The position numbers were made by a program, and so were the translations under genes. Positions 55,700 to 63,864 of a DNA stretch of 64,000 nt are shown here, in pieces; within the stretch, counting starts at the first letter, position 1; every line of letters starts with the position of its first letter. Source of the DNA: Bradyrhizobium sp. AZCC 1610 (GTDB taxonomy: Bacteria > Pseudomonadota > Alphaproteobacteria > Rhizobiales > Xanthobacteraceae); the NCBI RefSeq assembly GCF_036924515.1, contig NZ_JAZHRR010000001.1, forward strand, positions 6,481,001 through 6,545,000, given 5' to 3'. Below the pieces are notes generated by a model. The model saw only the letters and a list, made by a program, of their open reading frames with translations. It was not told the origin of the DNA and searched no databases.

Positions 55700-56386
55700 A
55701 TGTCACGGAACGTAATACGACAGGCCCTCACCGATCGTCGCGAGCTTTTAACCGTCGGTGCCGCTATCGCAGCGTTAGTGCCACTCTCCGGAAGTGCCTT
55801 CGCGGCCAGCAGACATTCTCACCGCGCCAAAAGAAAGGCCCGCACCGATAAAACGTTCGAGACCGCAGCGCTTCTTCGAGATCTTTGGATCGGACATATC
55901 TTCTGGGTAAGAGCGGTCTCGGTAGCCACGATCGAAAAGCACGACGCCGCCGCAACAATAGCAGAGCAACAAGCCGTCACCAACGCGCAGTCCATCGCCG
56001 CGACCATCGAACCATTTTACGGAGCAGCGGCCAAGGACACCTTCTTCAAGCTCCTCGCGGGGCACTATGGTGCTGTAAAGGCCTATCTTGTGGCGACGGT
56101 CGCAGACGACGCCACCAAGCAAGGCACGGCAACTCAATCTCTGACGTCGAACGCTGAGGAGATTGCCAGCTTCTTAAGCAAAGCAAACCCTTTTTTGCCG
56201 AAGGATGCAGTTAACAACCTTCTTTTGGCGCATGGCGGTCATCACATCCAGCAGATCCAACAATTGAAAGGTCGCAAGTACGAAGCCGAGGCTCACACCT
56301 GGGAAGAGATGAAAAATCACATCTATCAAATTGCCGATGCTACCGCTGACGCGCTAGCAAAGCAGTTTGCCGATAAATTTTCCTGA
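55700..56386 (+). CDS. Exported protein, helical, unknown function
   Basis: The protein has 228 residues from ATG 55700, which follows GAGGAGGCTTCA. A Tat-like signal is visible: DRRELLTVGAAIAALVPL, ending in SAFA. The mature part is helix-rich (LRDLWIGHIFWVRAVSVATIEKHDAAATIAEQQAV, AATIEPFYGAAAKDTFFKLLAGHYGAVKAY) and contains several His residues (GHI, GHY, HGGHHIQQ) that could bind metal or heme. I recall similar rhizobial proteins of unknown role but no named family. It is probably periplasmic and folded before export. Confidence 0.7.
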   Translation: MSRNVIRQALTDRRELLTVGAAIAALVPLSGSAFAASRHSHRAKRKARTDKTFETAALLRDLWIGHIFWVRAVSVATIEKHDAAATIAEQQAVTNAQSIAATIEPFYGAAAKDTFFKLLAGHYGAVKAYLVATVADDATKQGTATQSLTSNAEEIASFLSKANPFLPKDAVNNLLLAHGGHHIQQIQQLKGRKYEAEAHTWEEMKNHIYQIADATADALAKQFADKFS

Positions 56387-56532
56387 GCTTCGACACAGAC
56401 GATCTGTATGAGCGTGGAAGTGAAATAACGACGACTTGACGTTTCTGATTTCATGATTAGCTCGTAGGTATGATGATGTCAAAAGCGCCCCCCTTACAAT
56501 CTCGCGTGGGCCTCCTGCAAGCTGGCAGGTAG

Positions 56533-56556
56533 CCCGGACGGCTTACGCCGGCCGGG
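56533..56556. terminator. GC-rich imperfect hairpin
   Basis: CCCGG (56533-56537) pairs with CCGGG (56552-56556), and inside it GGC pairs with GCC around a TTAC loop. It lies 150 bases after the exported-protein gene. It resembles REP-like palindromes or a terminator. No T-run follows. Confidence 0.35.
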
Positions 56557-56660
56557 ATGATTCTATCCAATTTTTGCAATCTCACCTACTCGACCCGCTT
56601 GGCACGCGTCGTTGCACGCCTGCCAGGCGGAACGGTCGTAGCTCGCGCGATAGAGGAGTG

Positions 56661-56801
56661 ATGATGTCAATGCTGCTAATGTTAACAGCGACTGTCCTGA
56701 TTTTGTGGCTAAGCTTGGTGTTGTTTTTTGACCCCGATGGATTCAGCGCACCGAGACCTCGTCGGAGCCACAGCGGGGCCGAGAAAAGCCCTGACTGCTG
56801 A
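56661..56801 (+). CDS. Small membrane protein
   Basis: The protein has 46 residues from ATG 56661, with GAGGAG before it. One membrane helix (about 4-24; LLMLTATVLILWLSLVLFF) is followed by a short basic tail (APRPRRSHSG). No family is recognised. The strong ribosome site supports it. Confidence 0.48.
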   Translation: MMSMLLMLTATVLILWLSLVLFFDPDGFSAPRPRRSHSGAEKSPDC

Positions 56802-56962
56802 TCGTCGGACCAACGCTTAACAAGCAATCAGCCGGCAGCTAACGCCGGAAGCCGCAGTGCAGACCGCCTAAGGAAGATAACGTAATGACTTCGGTGCCGT
56901 CCGACCGCCGATGCTTACCTAGCAAAACGGCGACTTGGCGAGCATGAATCAGGGAGATTGAG

Positions 56963-57391
56963 ATGACAATTGAAAAGACAGTCACCATGGCGAGGAGCGA
57001 CGTCAAGCCCGCGATCATCCTCTCAGCAAAGGACTATGATCGGCTTTCCACGCTTGCGCGCGCGGCTCAGAACAGACTGCCTGATCTGGCGTCTGAGTTG
57101 GCCGCGGAGGTCGGCCGCGCGCACGTGCTGGGCCGGGACGAAATAGCGAACCAGTTCGTGGGCATGAACGACGACGTCGAATTTCGCGATGATACGACGG
57201 GGCGTGCCCGTCAGGTTACACTCGTGTATCCTGACGAAGCCGACATCTCGCAAGGGAAGATCTCCGTGATGACGCCGGTCGGAACAGCCCTAATTGGCCT
57301 GCGGACCGGACACTCGATCACGTGGGAAACGCCCCTCGGAGAGACGCGGCAACTCACCGTAATCTCGGTCCGCAAACTTCATCGGCACTGA
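56963..57391 (+). CDS. Rnk/GreA-like protein, copy C
   Basis: The protein has 142 residues. The N-terminal helical part is VKPAIILSAKDYDRLSTLARAAQNRLPDLASELAAEVGRA. The C-terminal domain is FVGMNDDVEFRDDTTGRARQVTLVYPDEADISQGKISVMTPVGTALIGLRTGHSITWETP. It is the member closest to classic Rnk in this window. The start ATG 56963 follows GGGAGATTGAG. It is on the opposite strand to copy D and convergent with it, 89 bases away. Confidence 0.9.
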   Translation: MTIEKTVTMARSDVKPAIILSAKDYDRLSTLARAAQNRLPDLASELAAEVGRAHVLGRDEIANQFVGMNDDVEFRDDTTGRARQVTLVYPDEADISQGKISVMTPVGTALIGLRTGHSITWETPLGETRQLTVISVRKLHRH

Positions 57392-57479
57392 CGCGATGCT
57401 TGGCCGTGCGACGTTGTAAACCCGTCGCACGGAAGCGTTGTATACATTGCCTGCCCTACTCGCCTTGCCCGCATTTACC

Positions 57480-57944
57480 TCACATGGGCTTTTCGAGTTG
57501 CGATACTTTCCTATCGGCGAGCATTGCCGAACTCGGCGTGGAGCGAACAACCGTTATACTCCTTCGATCGCCGCTTGCAGTGCACCATTCGACCGACGCG
57601 CCTTCCGACAGTCCAATCAAGGCCGCGCCCAGCGGGCTCAACACCGAAACCGTGTTCGGTTCGCAAGACGTTTCGTCTGGCAGGGCGAGGACTATTCGCC
57701 TGTTCGCGCCGGCGACGTTGTCCCGTACATCTACGCATGAGTTGACAGCTACAACATTCGTTGGAAGCTGATCATTAGGGACAATTGTCGCTCGATAGAT
57801 CTCCCGCAATACGTTTGACGCAGCCGGCGCCATGCGACTATTCGTCAGCGCGGAGGTGGCAATAGTGTACAGATTCTCTCGATCCGTCTCTGAAATAATG
57901 ACCGGGGGAAGCGTCACGGGATGATGGTAGTCGGCGGCATTCAT
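57480..57944 (-). CDS. Rnk/GreA-like protein, copy D (divergent)
   Basis: The protein has 154 residues. It keeps the order of the family (PPVIISETDRENLYTIATSALTNS, VLREIYRATIVPNDQLPTNVVAVNSCVDVRD, TVSVLSPLGAALIGLSEGASVEW), but the otherwise conserved YPDEAD segment reads ALPDETSCEPN. The tail (SITVVRSTPSSAML) is longer. It may have a changed partner specificity. It is convergent with copy C and divergent from the PAS gene at 58123. Confidence 0.82.
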   Translation of the reverse strand: MNAADYHHPVTLPPVIISETDRENLYTIATSALTNSRMAPAASNVLREIYRATIVPNDQLPTNVVAVNSCVDVRDNVAGANRRIVLALPDETSCEPNTVSVLSPLGAALIGLSEGASVEWCTASGDRRSITVVRSTPSSAMLADRKVSQLEKPM

Positions 57945-58122
57945 TTTCCAGACTCCTGTCGTATCCAGCCACGCAATTCTCGCTTACCACTCGCTTTCTA
58001 CAAGCGAAAAAAATTGCGCCTCGGGCCCAAAACAATTGCTGCAATCCTCGAGACCAGCAGGTTGCTCGACAATCAGAAGACGTCTAGCGTTCGTCGCGGA
58101 GCCGATGTCCGGGAGGCTACCC

Positions 58123-58527
58123 ATGGAAGACCGACTCTTGGCTGAGAGAATTCTCGATCAAATTGCCGATGCCGTTGTCTACGCAAACCGATCGGGCGAA
58201 ATTGTCCGATGGAACCGCGCTACGACGAGTATGTTTGGCTTCTCCGCGGAAGAGGCGCTCGGCCGTAGCCTCGATCTGATCATTCCAGAGCATCTGCGCG
58301 CCTCGCACTGGAGCGGCTTTAACGCGGCGATGACAACGGGCGTAACGAAGCTTCAAGGTCGTCCGACGTTGACCCGGGCGCTGCACAAAAGCGGACGCAA
58401 ACTCTACGTCGAGATGACCTTTGCCATCGTCAAGGTCGACGAAGGCGAAGTGCTTGGTTCGGTCGCCGTGGCACGCGACGTCACCGAACGCGTCGAGCGA
58501 GAGCGCTCCGCAGTCCGCACGACCTGA
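58123..58527 (+). CDS. Stand-alone PAS-domain protein
   Basis: The protein has 134 residues from ATG 58123, with GGGAGG 8 bases before it. A single PAS fold spans about 8-125: ILDQIADAVVYANRSGEIVRWNRATTSMFGFSAEEALGRSLDLIIPEHLRASHWSGF, then RPTLTRALHKSGRKLYVEMTFAIVKVDEGEVLGSVAVARDVTER. There is no kinase or output domain. Such single PAS proteins can bind heme, flavin or a ligand and signal by partner contact. No specific cofactor residue is obvious. Confidence 0.88.
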   Translation: MEDRLLAERILDQIADAVVYANRSGEIVRWNRATTSMFGFSAEEALGRSLDLIIPEHLRASHWSGFNAAMTTGVTKLQGRPTLTRALHKSGRKLYVEMTFAIVKVDEGEVLGSVAVARDVTERVERERSAVRTT

Positions 58528-58632
58528 GAGGGATCGTAGCCATGCAGGACAAATCCTCTTCCATTACCAGATCGATCTTTAGTCATGGCCGGTGTTGAGG
58601 CGCATACGCGATGTCGACAATTCCCGCTGCTA

Positions 58633-59030
58633 CATGAGTGATGAGATCCTGTGGACATCGACATGAACGCGAAGAGCAATGTTCGAGTATGAACGTCGCA
58701 TCCGCCGAACCCAGTTGAGCAAGAGAGACTGCCACAGGGACCTCGCTACCCACCGGCAAGCACCGCGCGATTTCCGGCTGGCACGGCCACTTGCTGGTGC
58801 ACGTGGCCAGAGTTGCACAAAGCTTGGTGCGAAACGCAGAAATTGCTGTTCGGCTGGGGCCAGAGACGCTCCGGCTTTGTTCCGGACAAAACGCGGACGC
58901 CCAAGCTGTTCAAGCGTACCCAAGCGCTGATGGTTGTTTGACCGACATGTAGTCACTCGGCAGCCTTGATGAAGCTTGCCGTCGAGGCGATCTCCAAAAA
59001 CGTCCCAGCCAATTCGATGTCCAGGGACCT
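58633..59030 (-). pseudogene. LysR-family regulator remnant
   Basis: On the minus strand the start of the helix-turn-helix (DIELAGTFLEIASTASFIKAAE, stop, LHVGQTTISA) is in one frame. LEQLGRPRFVRNKAGASLAPAE, FLRFAPSFVQLW and then SLWQSLLLNWVRRMRRSYSNIALRVHVDV follow in others. It is a LysR regulator with an in-frame stop and frameshifts; the rest of the effector domain is missing. It is of the same subtype as the remnant at 43864-44115. Confidence 0.8.
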
Positions 59031-59379
59031 CATCTAGCATGACAATTACATTCAAATGTGAATTAAATTGTTTTGCATGCTGCATCCTTCGATGAGAGAC
59101 TATTGGCATCTCCATTCGTGCGCAGGCTTTTGTTGTCGATCGACGACTTGCTCAGATCCAGCTTCCATTGTGTTGGCTTAAGCTTGTTTGCCAGCGAACG
59201 TATTGTAGAGGAACAGCTGGGCCACTTGGAGGCGGTGTCGACCATCAGCCTGCATAGGTACATGACCCCGTTGCTCCAAATAGGCGAACCGCCCCGTCCT
59301 GATCCATTTTTCGCTGAGGAACGGATGCCCCTGCTGGTTCAACTCGCCTGTCGGAGATTGGAACGGAAAGGCGCTACCC
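59031..59379. other. No supported gene
   Basis: Overlapping frames at 59073-59393 (plus) and 59178-59570 (minus) show no motif. Confidence 0.45.
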
Positions 59380-59646
59380 ATGCGAAGACTTAGCCCCGGC
59401 CAAATCGCTCTTATCGCAGTTCTCGTTGCCTTGCTCATTCTCACTGGCATATGGGCAACGATGGTATGGAACTCCTCCGGCGACGTCGTGATGGATAAGC
59501 ACGGCTGGATCGCCCTCGGTCTCGGCACATTCTTTTCGCTTCTCATTGGATGCGGTCTGATGGCCCTCATGTTTTTCAGCAGCCGCAGCGGTCACGACGA
59601 TGCGGCCGATCCGTTTAGGAAACGGAGGGAGCCGCCCGCCGAGTAA
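59380..59646 (+). CDS. Small membrane protein, two helices
   Basis: The protein has 88 residues. Membrane helices at about 9-30 and 43-68 are joined by a short polar loop (NSSGDVVMDKHGWIALGLG), with a basic-acidic tail (DDAADPFRKRREPPAE). The pattern resembles small rhizobial inner-membrane proteins of unknown function. The start is ATG 59380. It has no close partner gene. Confidence 0.65.
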   Translation: MRRLSPGQIALIAVLVALLILTGIWATMVWNSSGDVVMDKHGWIALGLGTFFSLLIGCGLMALMFFSSRSGHDDAADPFRKRREPPAE

Positions 59647-60280
59647 AGCCGCCTGGAGGCCTCTTGCTGGTCAATGTCAGTCTTTGGCCTAGCCGAACAG
59701 GGCCATCGCCCGTCGTTACGTCGCGACCAATCCAATTGTCGATATCGTGAAGATCATGAGTAGGCCTATGGCTACGAAAGCAGCGTCGATGTCCAACATC
59801 CCGCTCGATCCGATTTTGACACCAATGCTTTGAGGCACACCGGAATTGTTAACGTCGACAACGAGTGCTGATCGATCAGACGCCTCACCGTCGTACTATC
59901 AATCCGCAAATGACTTGGACCTGCTAGCATGAAGGTTCATCATCCTTATGCGCGCTCCTTCAATGCTATCGGCCAATGTTATCGGCGCGATGTTCATCAA
60001 CGTCGCTGACCAATTTCACGTCAGCGTGTTCACAGCGTCACCCAATACCGCTCGCTCACCCGCGAAGTGGAAGACGGAGCCCGCGCAACATACGCATATC
60101 GCACACTGCGCCACTCCAACTCTTTCAAGTAACAACTTTCTTGATGCAAACTGACAATACTTTTCGCTTGTAGAACTTGGCCAAATAGCAAGTAGTTGTG
60201 CGCGGCAGCCCAAGCAACACGCGGTCCGAAGAGTAAGACGGCTGCAGATCCTCATCTCGTTCTCGCAGGGAAACGAAATC
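59647..60280. other. No supported gene, possible tiny ORF
   Basis: Most frames look random. A minus-strand frame at 59716-59838 (GTG start, 40 residues, one hydrophobic segment LDIDAAFVAIGLLMIFTIS) could be a small membrane peptide, but it has no clear ribosome site. Confidence 0.3.
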
Positions 60281-60793
60281 ATGCGGAAAGCCCGGTTAGG
60301 CCAACAAGCGGACTTAGACGACACGACCCAACATTTCGCGTCCTCTCCTCGCAGGACGAATGTGGGCGACCCCAGGTACCTCGGCTATTGGTCTAAGGAA
60401 GAGATACTGCATTTTCTCAAGGAGCTTCTTGAAAGTGAACGCATCGGCGTCACTGCATATGCAGCAATCGGACGCACGGCCGACTCTCAGGTTGCAGACC
60501 TGGCTTTTGAGTCCGAACTGGCTCAGGCCGCGATCTGCATCCTTCTCAAAAAGGAGATGGCCGCAAGAGGTGGCGCCAACATAATTCGTCGCAAGAGGGC
60601 ACCCCCTGTTCCTAACAGCGATTGCAGCCTCGGACGGACAATCGGATTCGCAAGCCGCAACCAGGCTAGGCTGGCCGATATGATTGAGGAAGCCGTCTTG
60701 AACATCTTCGATTCAAAACTGAATGCGAAGCTTATGTACTTGCTGCTGTTGCACCGTAAACAGGTCGAGCAGCTTGAAACGTTTGTTACCTAG
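60281..60793 (+). CDS. Hypothetical protein, ferritin-like helical (DUF6306-like)
   Basis: The protein has 170 residues. A polar start (about 1-35) is followed by WSKEEILHFLKELLESERIGVTAYAAIGRTADSQVADLAFESELAQAAICILLKKEMAARGG, then a helical end (NQARLADMIEEAVLNIFDSKLNAKLMYLLLLHRKQVEQLETF). The LLExERxG pattern with later helices resembles DUF6306 proteins with a predicted ferritin-like bundle. I give this family with reserve. No metal-ligand set is certain. It stands alone. Confidence 0.6.
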   Translation: MRKARLGQQADLDDTTQHFASSPRRTNVGDPRYLGYWSKEEILHFLKELLESERIGVTAYAAIGRTADSQVADLAFESELAQAAICILLKKEMAARGGANIIRRKRAPPVPNSDCSLGRTIGFASRNQARLADMIEEAVLNIFDSKLNAKLMYLLLLHRKQVEQLETFVT

Positions 60794-60948
60794 CTCGCTC
60801 GGGTCCGACCTTCATGATTTCCGTCCATTCTTGCGCGAGATGGTAGGATTGACGGGGACAATTGCTTCAAGTCGAGCGTTGAGTCGAATGATCGGAGCCG
60901 AACCAACATTGTGCTGCACCGCATGTATAAAGATGGATGGAGTTCGTC

Positions 60949-61149
60949 ATGAGCGCAAAAGACAGTGTTACGCAACGAGAAAAGAGAGAAATCGACCGTC
61001 GGTTGGATGAGGAGCTGGAGGGCACATTTCCAGCAAGCGATCCCCCGAAGATTACCCGCTCTTCAGCAAAATCCCCCAGCGTCGTGGTCCGAACACGGAG
61101 AACCACTAGCGTACCAAAGGTCCAACGGAGGCACCTATCAGTTTCGTGA
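60949..61149 (+). CDS. Small hypothetical protein with ETFPASDPP-like motif
   Basis: The protein has 66 residues from ATG 60949, with GGAG before it. It contains REIDRRLDEELEGTFPASDPPKI, the widespread LDExLExTFPASDPP motif found in short uncharacterised bacterial proteins, followed by a basic tail (VRTRRTTSVPKVQRRH). The role is unknown. Confidence 0.65.
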   Translation: MSAKDSVTQREKREIDRRLDEELEGTFPASDPPKITRSSAKSPSVVVRTRRTTSVPKVQRRHLSVS

Positions 61150-61242
61150 TTATGAATCGCGCAGGATACCACAGCCCCCGATAGCGCAACGACGCCGCAC
61201 CGTTTGCCAATCGGACATTTCCTTCGAGAGTGGGAGCGTAAT

Positions 61243-61725
61243 ATGACCGAACTATCTGGTCTCGAATCCCAGTATGATGCTTTCCTATTCGCTTCGGTTT
61301 GCGAGACAGATGAGTCGACATTGAGCGTCTTGTCCCTACTCGCACGTCAGGACGTCGATCCCTGGCAAGAGGCGGCTCGCCTGACTCAGCTTTCTAAGGC
61401 TCAGGCGATAAACAGCCTTGCTACAAAGATCTGGAAATCGAATAACGACCAGTGGTCGCCGTCGGAGGCGAGCATAGTGGCGGTTCGTTTGATCGATCTT
61501 CTGCCGTCACATGGTTGTCCCCGCTCTACTCCGCTCTGGGCGGGCGATGGTAACGGCAGGTTGACGTTTTGGGTGGTCGCCGGGATGCTATTTATGTCGA
61601 TCGCTATTTCGGGAAACAGCATGCAGAGCTTAACCAAGGACTCCGGCGATCCGACCCACGTGGTCAGCAGAGCTGCACCGGAGCATACCGTCACACGATC
61701 ATCGCGCGGAATTGGAACAGATTAA
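61243..61725 (+). CDS. Hypothetical protein with C-terminal membrane helix
   Basis: The protein has 160 residues from ATG 61243, preceded by GTGGGAG. The N-terminal domain (about 1-90; YDAFLFASVCETDESTLSVLSLLARQDVDPWQEAARLTQLSKAQAINSLA, ATKIWKSNNDQWSPSEASIVAVRLIDLLPSH) looks helical. One membrane segment (about 107-123; FWVVAGMLFMSIAIS) follows. It resembles uncharacterised rhizobial proteins. It is 22 bases before the DUF488 gene, so it may be co-transcribed. Confidence 0.6.
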   Translation: MTELSGLESQYDAFLFASVCETDESTLSVLSLLARQDVDPWQEAARLTQLSKAQAINSLATKIWKSNNDQWSPSEASIVAVRLIDLLPSHGCPRSTPLWAGDGNGRLTFWVVAGMLFMSIAISGNSMQSLTKDSGDPTHVVSRAAPEHTVTRSSRGIGTD

Positions 61726-61747
61726 TCGAGATACGGGAGCAGTATCG

Positions 61748-62179
61748 ATGGGCAGAAGGATTGTTGCTAAGAACGTCAAGCTAAGACGGGCATACGATGC
61801 CGCTCGCTCCGGTGACGGGACTCGAATACTGATCGACCGTCTTTGGCCTCGCGGGGTCAGGAAAGTAGATGCTGCGATTGACCTGTGGGCCAAGGACATT
61901 GCACCCAGCACTGCGCTGCGGAGGTGGTTCGGGCATGATCCCGCTCGCTGGGACGAGTTTCGACGCCGCTACTCGGAAGAGATCCATCAGCACGGCGACC
62001 GGCTCGACGAACTACGTGCTCTCGCGCAAGGAGGACGGATTACACTCGTTTTTGCAGCGCATGATAAGACTCATAACGACGCGGTCGTTCTGAGAGAGAT
62101 CTTGCTTGGCCGGAGTATCACACGAGGGCCTCATTCTCGCTCGACTTCGCCCCACCGTAGCCGATCGGGGTTTCGCTAG
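61748..62179 (+). CDS. DUF488 protein, YeaO-like
   Basis: The protein has 143 residues from ATG 61748 (the frame is open to 61712). It has the YeaO-like features LRRAYDAARSGDGTRILIDRLWPRGVRK, DLWAKDIAPSTALRRWFGHDPARWDEFRRRY and RITLVFAAHDKTHNDAVVLREIL. DUF488 proteins are uncharacterised; the fold contains a conserved RLWPRG motif and Cys/His residues. Here the usual final His/Asn set is largely kept. It lies upstream of Rnk-like copy E and the second DUF488 gene. Confidence 0.85.
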   Translation: MGRRIVAKNVKLRRAYDAARSGDGTRILIDRLWPRGVRKVDAAIDLWAKDIAPSTALRRWFGHDPARWDEFRRRYSEEIHQHGDRLDELRALAQGGRITLVFAAHDKTHNDAVVLREILLGRSITRGPHSRSTSPHRSRSGFR

Positions 62180-62353
62180 CCGAACGTCATCGATCGGATA
62201 CTTTTTCGCTGAAGCGGCTTCGTCGCGTTCGTAGGTTCGCAAGACATTTGCAAACAGGCTGGCCGAGATTACATGTGTGAGGAGGCAGTTCGCCCAGTCG
62301 ATCGCCCTCAGTGAACTCGGTGATCACTAATGATCGTTGCGAAAGAAACAATC

Positions 62354-62824
62354 ATGAACGACTTCGAGCGAAATCGCGTTGAACAAAGGCCGCCTATCGT
62401 CTTGACGGCATCGGACCGTGAAAGGTTGTTCGCGTTGCTTGGCGCCACGCCGGCGGCATCGAACACGGAGGTTGCTTGTTTTCTTCGCGAGGAGATCGAG
62501 CGTGCGGTTGTTGCGCCAGATGATGTCGCGCCTAATTCGGTCGTAAGGCTCGATTGTGACGTAAAATTCGTGGATCACGCAGATGCACGAATTCATCAAG
62601 CTCAACTTGTCTTCCCGGGAGAGGCTCAGCGCTGCCACTGCATCTCAGTGCTCAGTCCAATCGGAAGTGCGTTGATCGGTCTTGGGCCGGGGCAATCGAT
62701 TCGTTGGATCGAGCAAGGTAGAGAGCGTAGCCTCGCGGTTCTTGAAGTGGGATCGAGGAAAACGTCGGCAATGCGGCGGCTAATGAAAGTTACGAAGGAG
62801 CATCCTAGTCGAACGGAAGCTTAG
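62354..62824 (+). CDS. Rnk/GreA-like protein, copy E
   Basis: The protein has 156 residues from ATG 62354. An N-terminal helical part (PPIVLTASDRERLFALLGATPAASNTEVACFLREEIERAVV) is followed by the domain VVRLDCDVKFVDHADARIHQAQLVFPGEAQRCHCISVLSPIGSALIGLGPGQSIRWIEQG. Like copy D, it departs from the YPDEAD segment. Its stop is 4 bases before the ATG of the DUF488 gene at 62829, so the two are surely co-transcribed. Confidence 0.85.
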   Translation: MNDFERNRVEQRPPIVLTASDRERLFALLGATPAASNTEVACFLREEIERAVVAPDDVAPNSVVRLDCDVKFVDHADARIHQAQLVFPGEAQRCHCISVLSPIGSALIGLGPGQSIRWIEQGRERSLAVLEVGSRKTSAMRRLMKVTKEHPSRTEA

Positions 62825-62828
62825 AGAC

Positions 62829-63401
62829 ATGACGCTTCGATCCTTTACAATCGGGCATTCCACCCGCTCCTTCAGTGAGTTCGTGAACTTGCTGCGGCCG
62901 CAAGAGGTTAAGCTTGTCGTCGATGTTCGAAGCATTCCGCGCTCCCTGACCAATCCCCAGTACAATGCGACCCGGTTCGCTAACGCACTGTCCGAGTGTG
63001 AAATCGGCTATGAACATATCCCCGAGCTAGGGGGACTCCGCGGCAGGGGGCGAGACGTTCCGGCGAACGTAAATGCATTCTGGGAGAATCGGAGCTTTCA
63101 CAATTATGCGGACTACGCAATGAGCGATGAGTTTCGGTCCGGCCTCGCCAGGCTGCGCAAACTTGGGCACGGGACCACATCTGCAATAATGTGTGCCGAG
63201 GCCGTCTGGTGGCGATGCCATCGAAGGATAATTACTGACTATCTCATCACGGCGGGCGAGACGGTATTCCACATCTTGGGGACCAATCAGGTCGTGCCAG
63301 CATCTCTCACTCGAGAGGCTGTGCTGTTGCCAGACGGCTCGCTGTCCTACCCGGGCCCTCCTTTTCCTAGAACAAAATGCTTGCAGCAAAGCGCTAATTG
63401 A
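62829..63401 (+). CDS. DUF488 domain protein
   Basis: The protein has 190 residues. Classic DUF488 features are present: FTIGHSTRSFSEFVNLLRPQEVKLVVDVRSIPRS near the start, ELGGLRGRGR in the middle, and SAIMCAEAVWWRCHRRIITDYL, which holds the conserved Cys-Ala-Glu and Cys-His-Arg signature. The function is unknown; a nucleic-acid or metal-linked role is sometimes proposed. It follows Rnk-like copy E by 4 bases. Confidence 0.88.
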   Translation: MTLRSFTIGHSTRSFSEFVNLLRPQEVKLVVDVRSIPRSLTNPQYNATRFANALSECEIGYEHIPELGGLRGRGRDVPANVNAFWENRSFHNYADYAMSDEFRSGLARLRKLGHGTTSAIMCAEAVWWRCHRRIITDYLITAGETVFHILGTNQVVPASLTREAVLLPDGSLSYPGPPFPRTKCLQQSAN

Positions 63402-63495
63402 ATTCGTTTGTCTGAACCGAAGGTCACGCCTACTTCTTCCTTAACGCATCCCTTCGATTTGGAACCGCAGGCAAAGAGAGCGTTATGGAGGCATC

Positions 63496-63777
63496 ATGTT
63501 TACCCGGAAACGCCCGTATCTGATCTCGGCGGTCCTTTTGTTGGCCGTCGCGATCCCCCCTACCGGCCTTTTGCTTCTGACTCGTACACCTCTTCTGCTG
63601 GAATCGATGAGTGTGATCGCACTAGCGTTCTCAGCCATCGTGGCACTGGCCGCGTGGTGCTTGTCGTCCGATCGTCACGGCGCCGGCATTACCTTGTGGG
63701 ATGTTTCGGGCGCGTATGCATTCATTGGATTTGCAGCGGGAATGCTTAGCGATCCGCAACAAGTGCTAGAGCTCTGA
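63496..63777 (+). CDS. Small membrane protein, three helices
   Basis: The protein has 93 residues from ATG 63496, with TGGAGGCA before it. Hydrophobic segments lie at about 9-27, 35-55 and 68-84 (WDVSGAYAFIGFAAGMLSDPQQVLEL at the end). It resembles small rhizobial inner-membrane proteins of unknown role. It is followed by the TerC-like gene in the same direction. Confidence 0.65.
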   Translation: MFTRKRPYLISAVLLLAVAIPPTGLLLLTRTPLLLESMSVIALAFSAIVALAAWCLSSDRHGAGITLWDVSGAYAFIGFAAGMLSDPQQVLEL

Positions 63778-63864
63778 TCTGTGTCATCGGCGCCAGTTCG
63801 ATAATGGATCTGACAAATCGTCCAACAGACCGGATCGCCCCTCGGGAAGTCAGCCGTCTCGACC

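Noticed and set aside
58780..58800. TGGCACG...TTGCT resembling a sigma-54 promoter
   Set aside because: The spacing between the -24 and -12 parts is off by one base, and the site lies inside the LysR remnant.
63461..63484. GGAAC-N15-CGTT upstream of the small membrane gene at 63496, resembling an EcfG promoter
   Set aside because: The spacing is 15 instead of 16-17, and the -10 part lies almost on the ribosome site, leaving no room for a transcript start.
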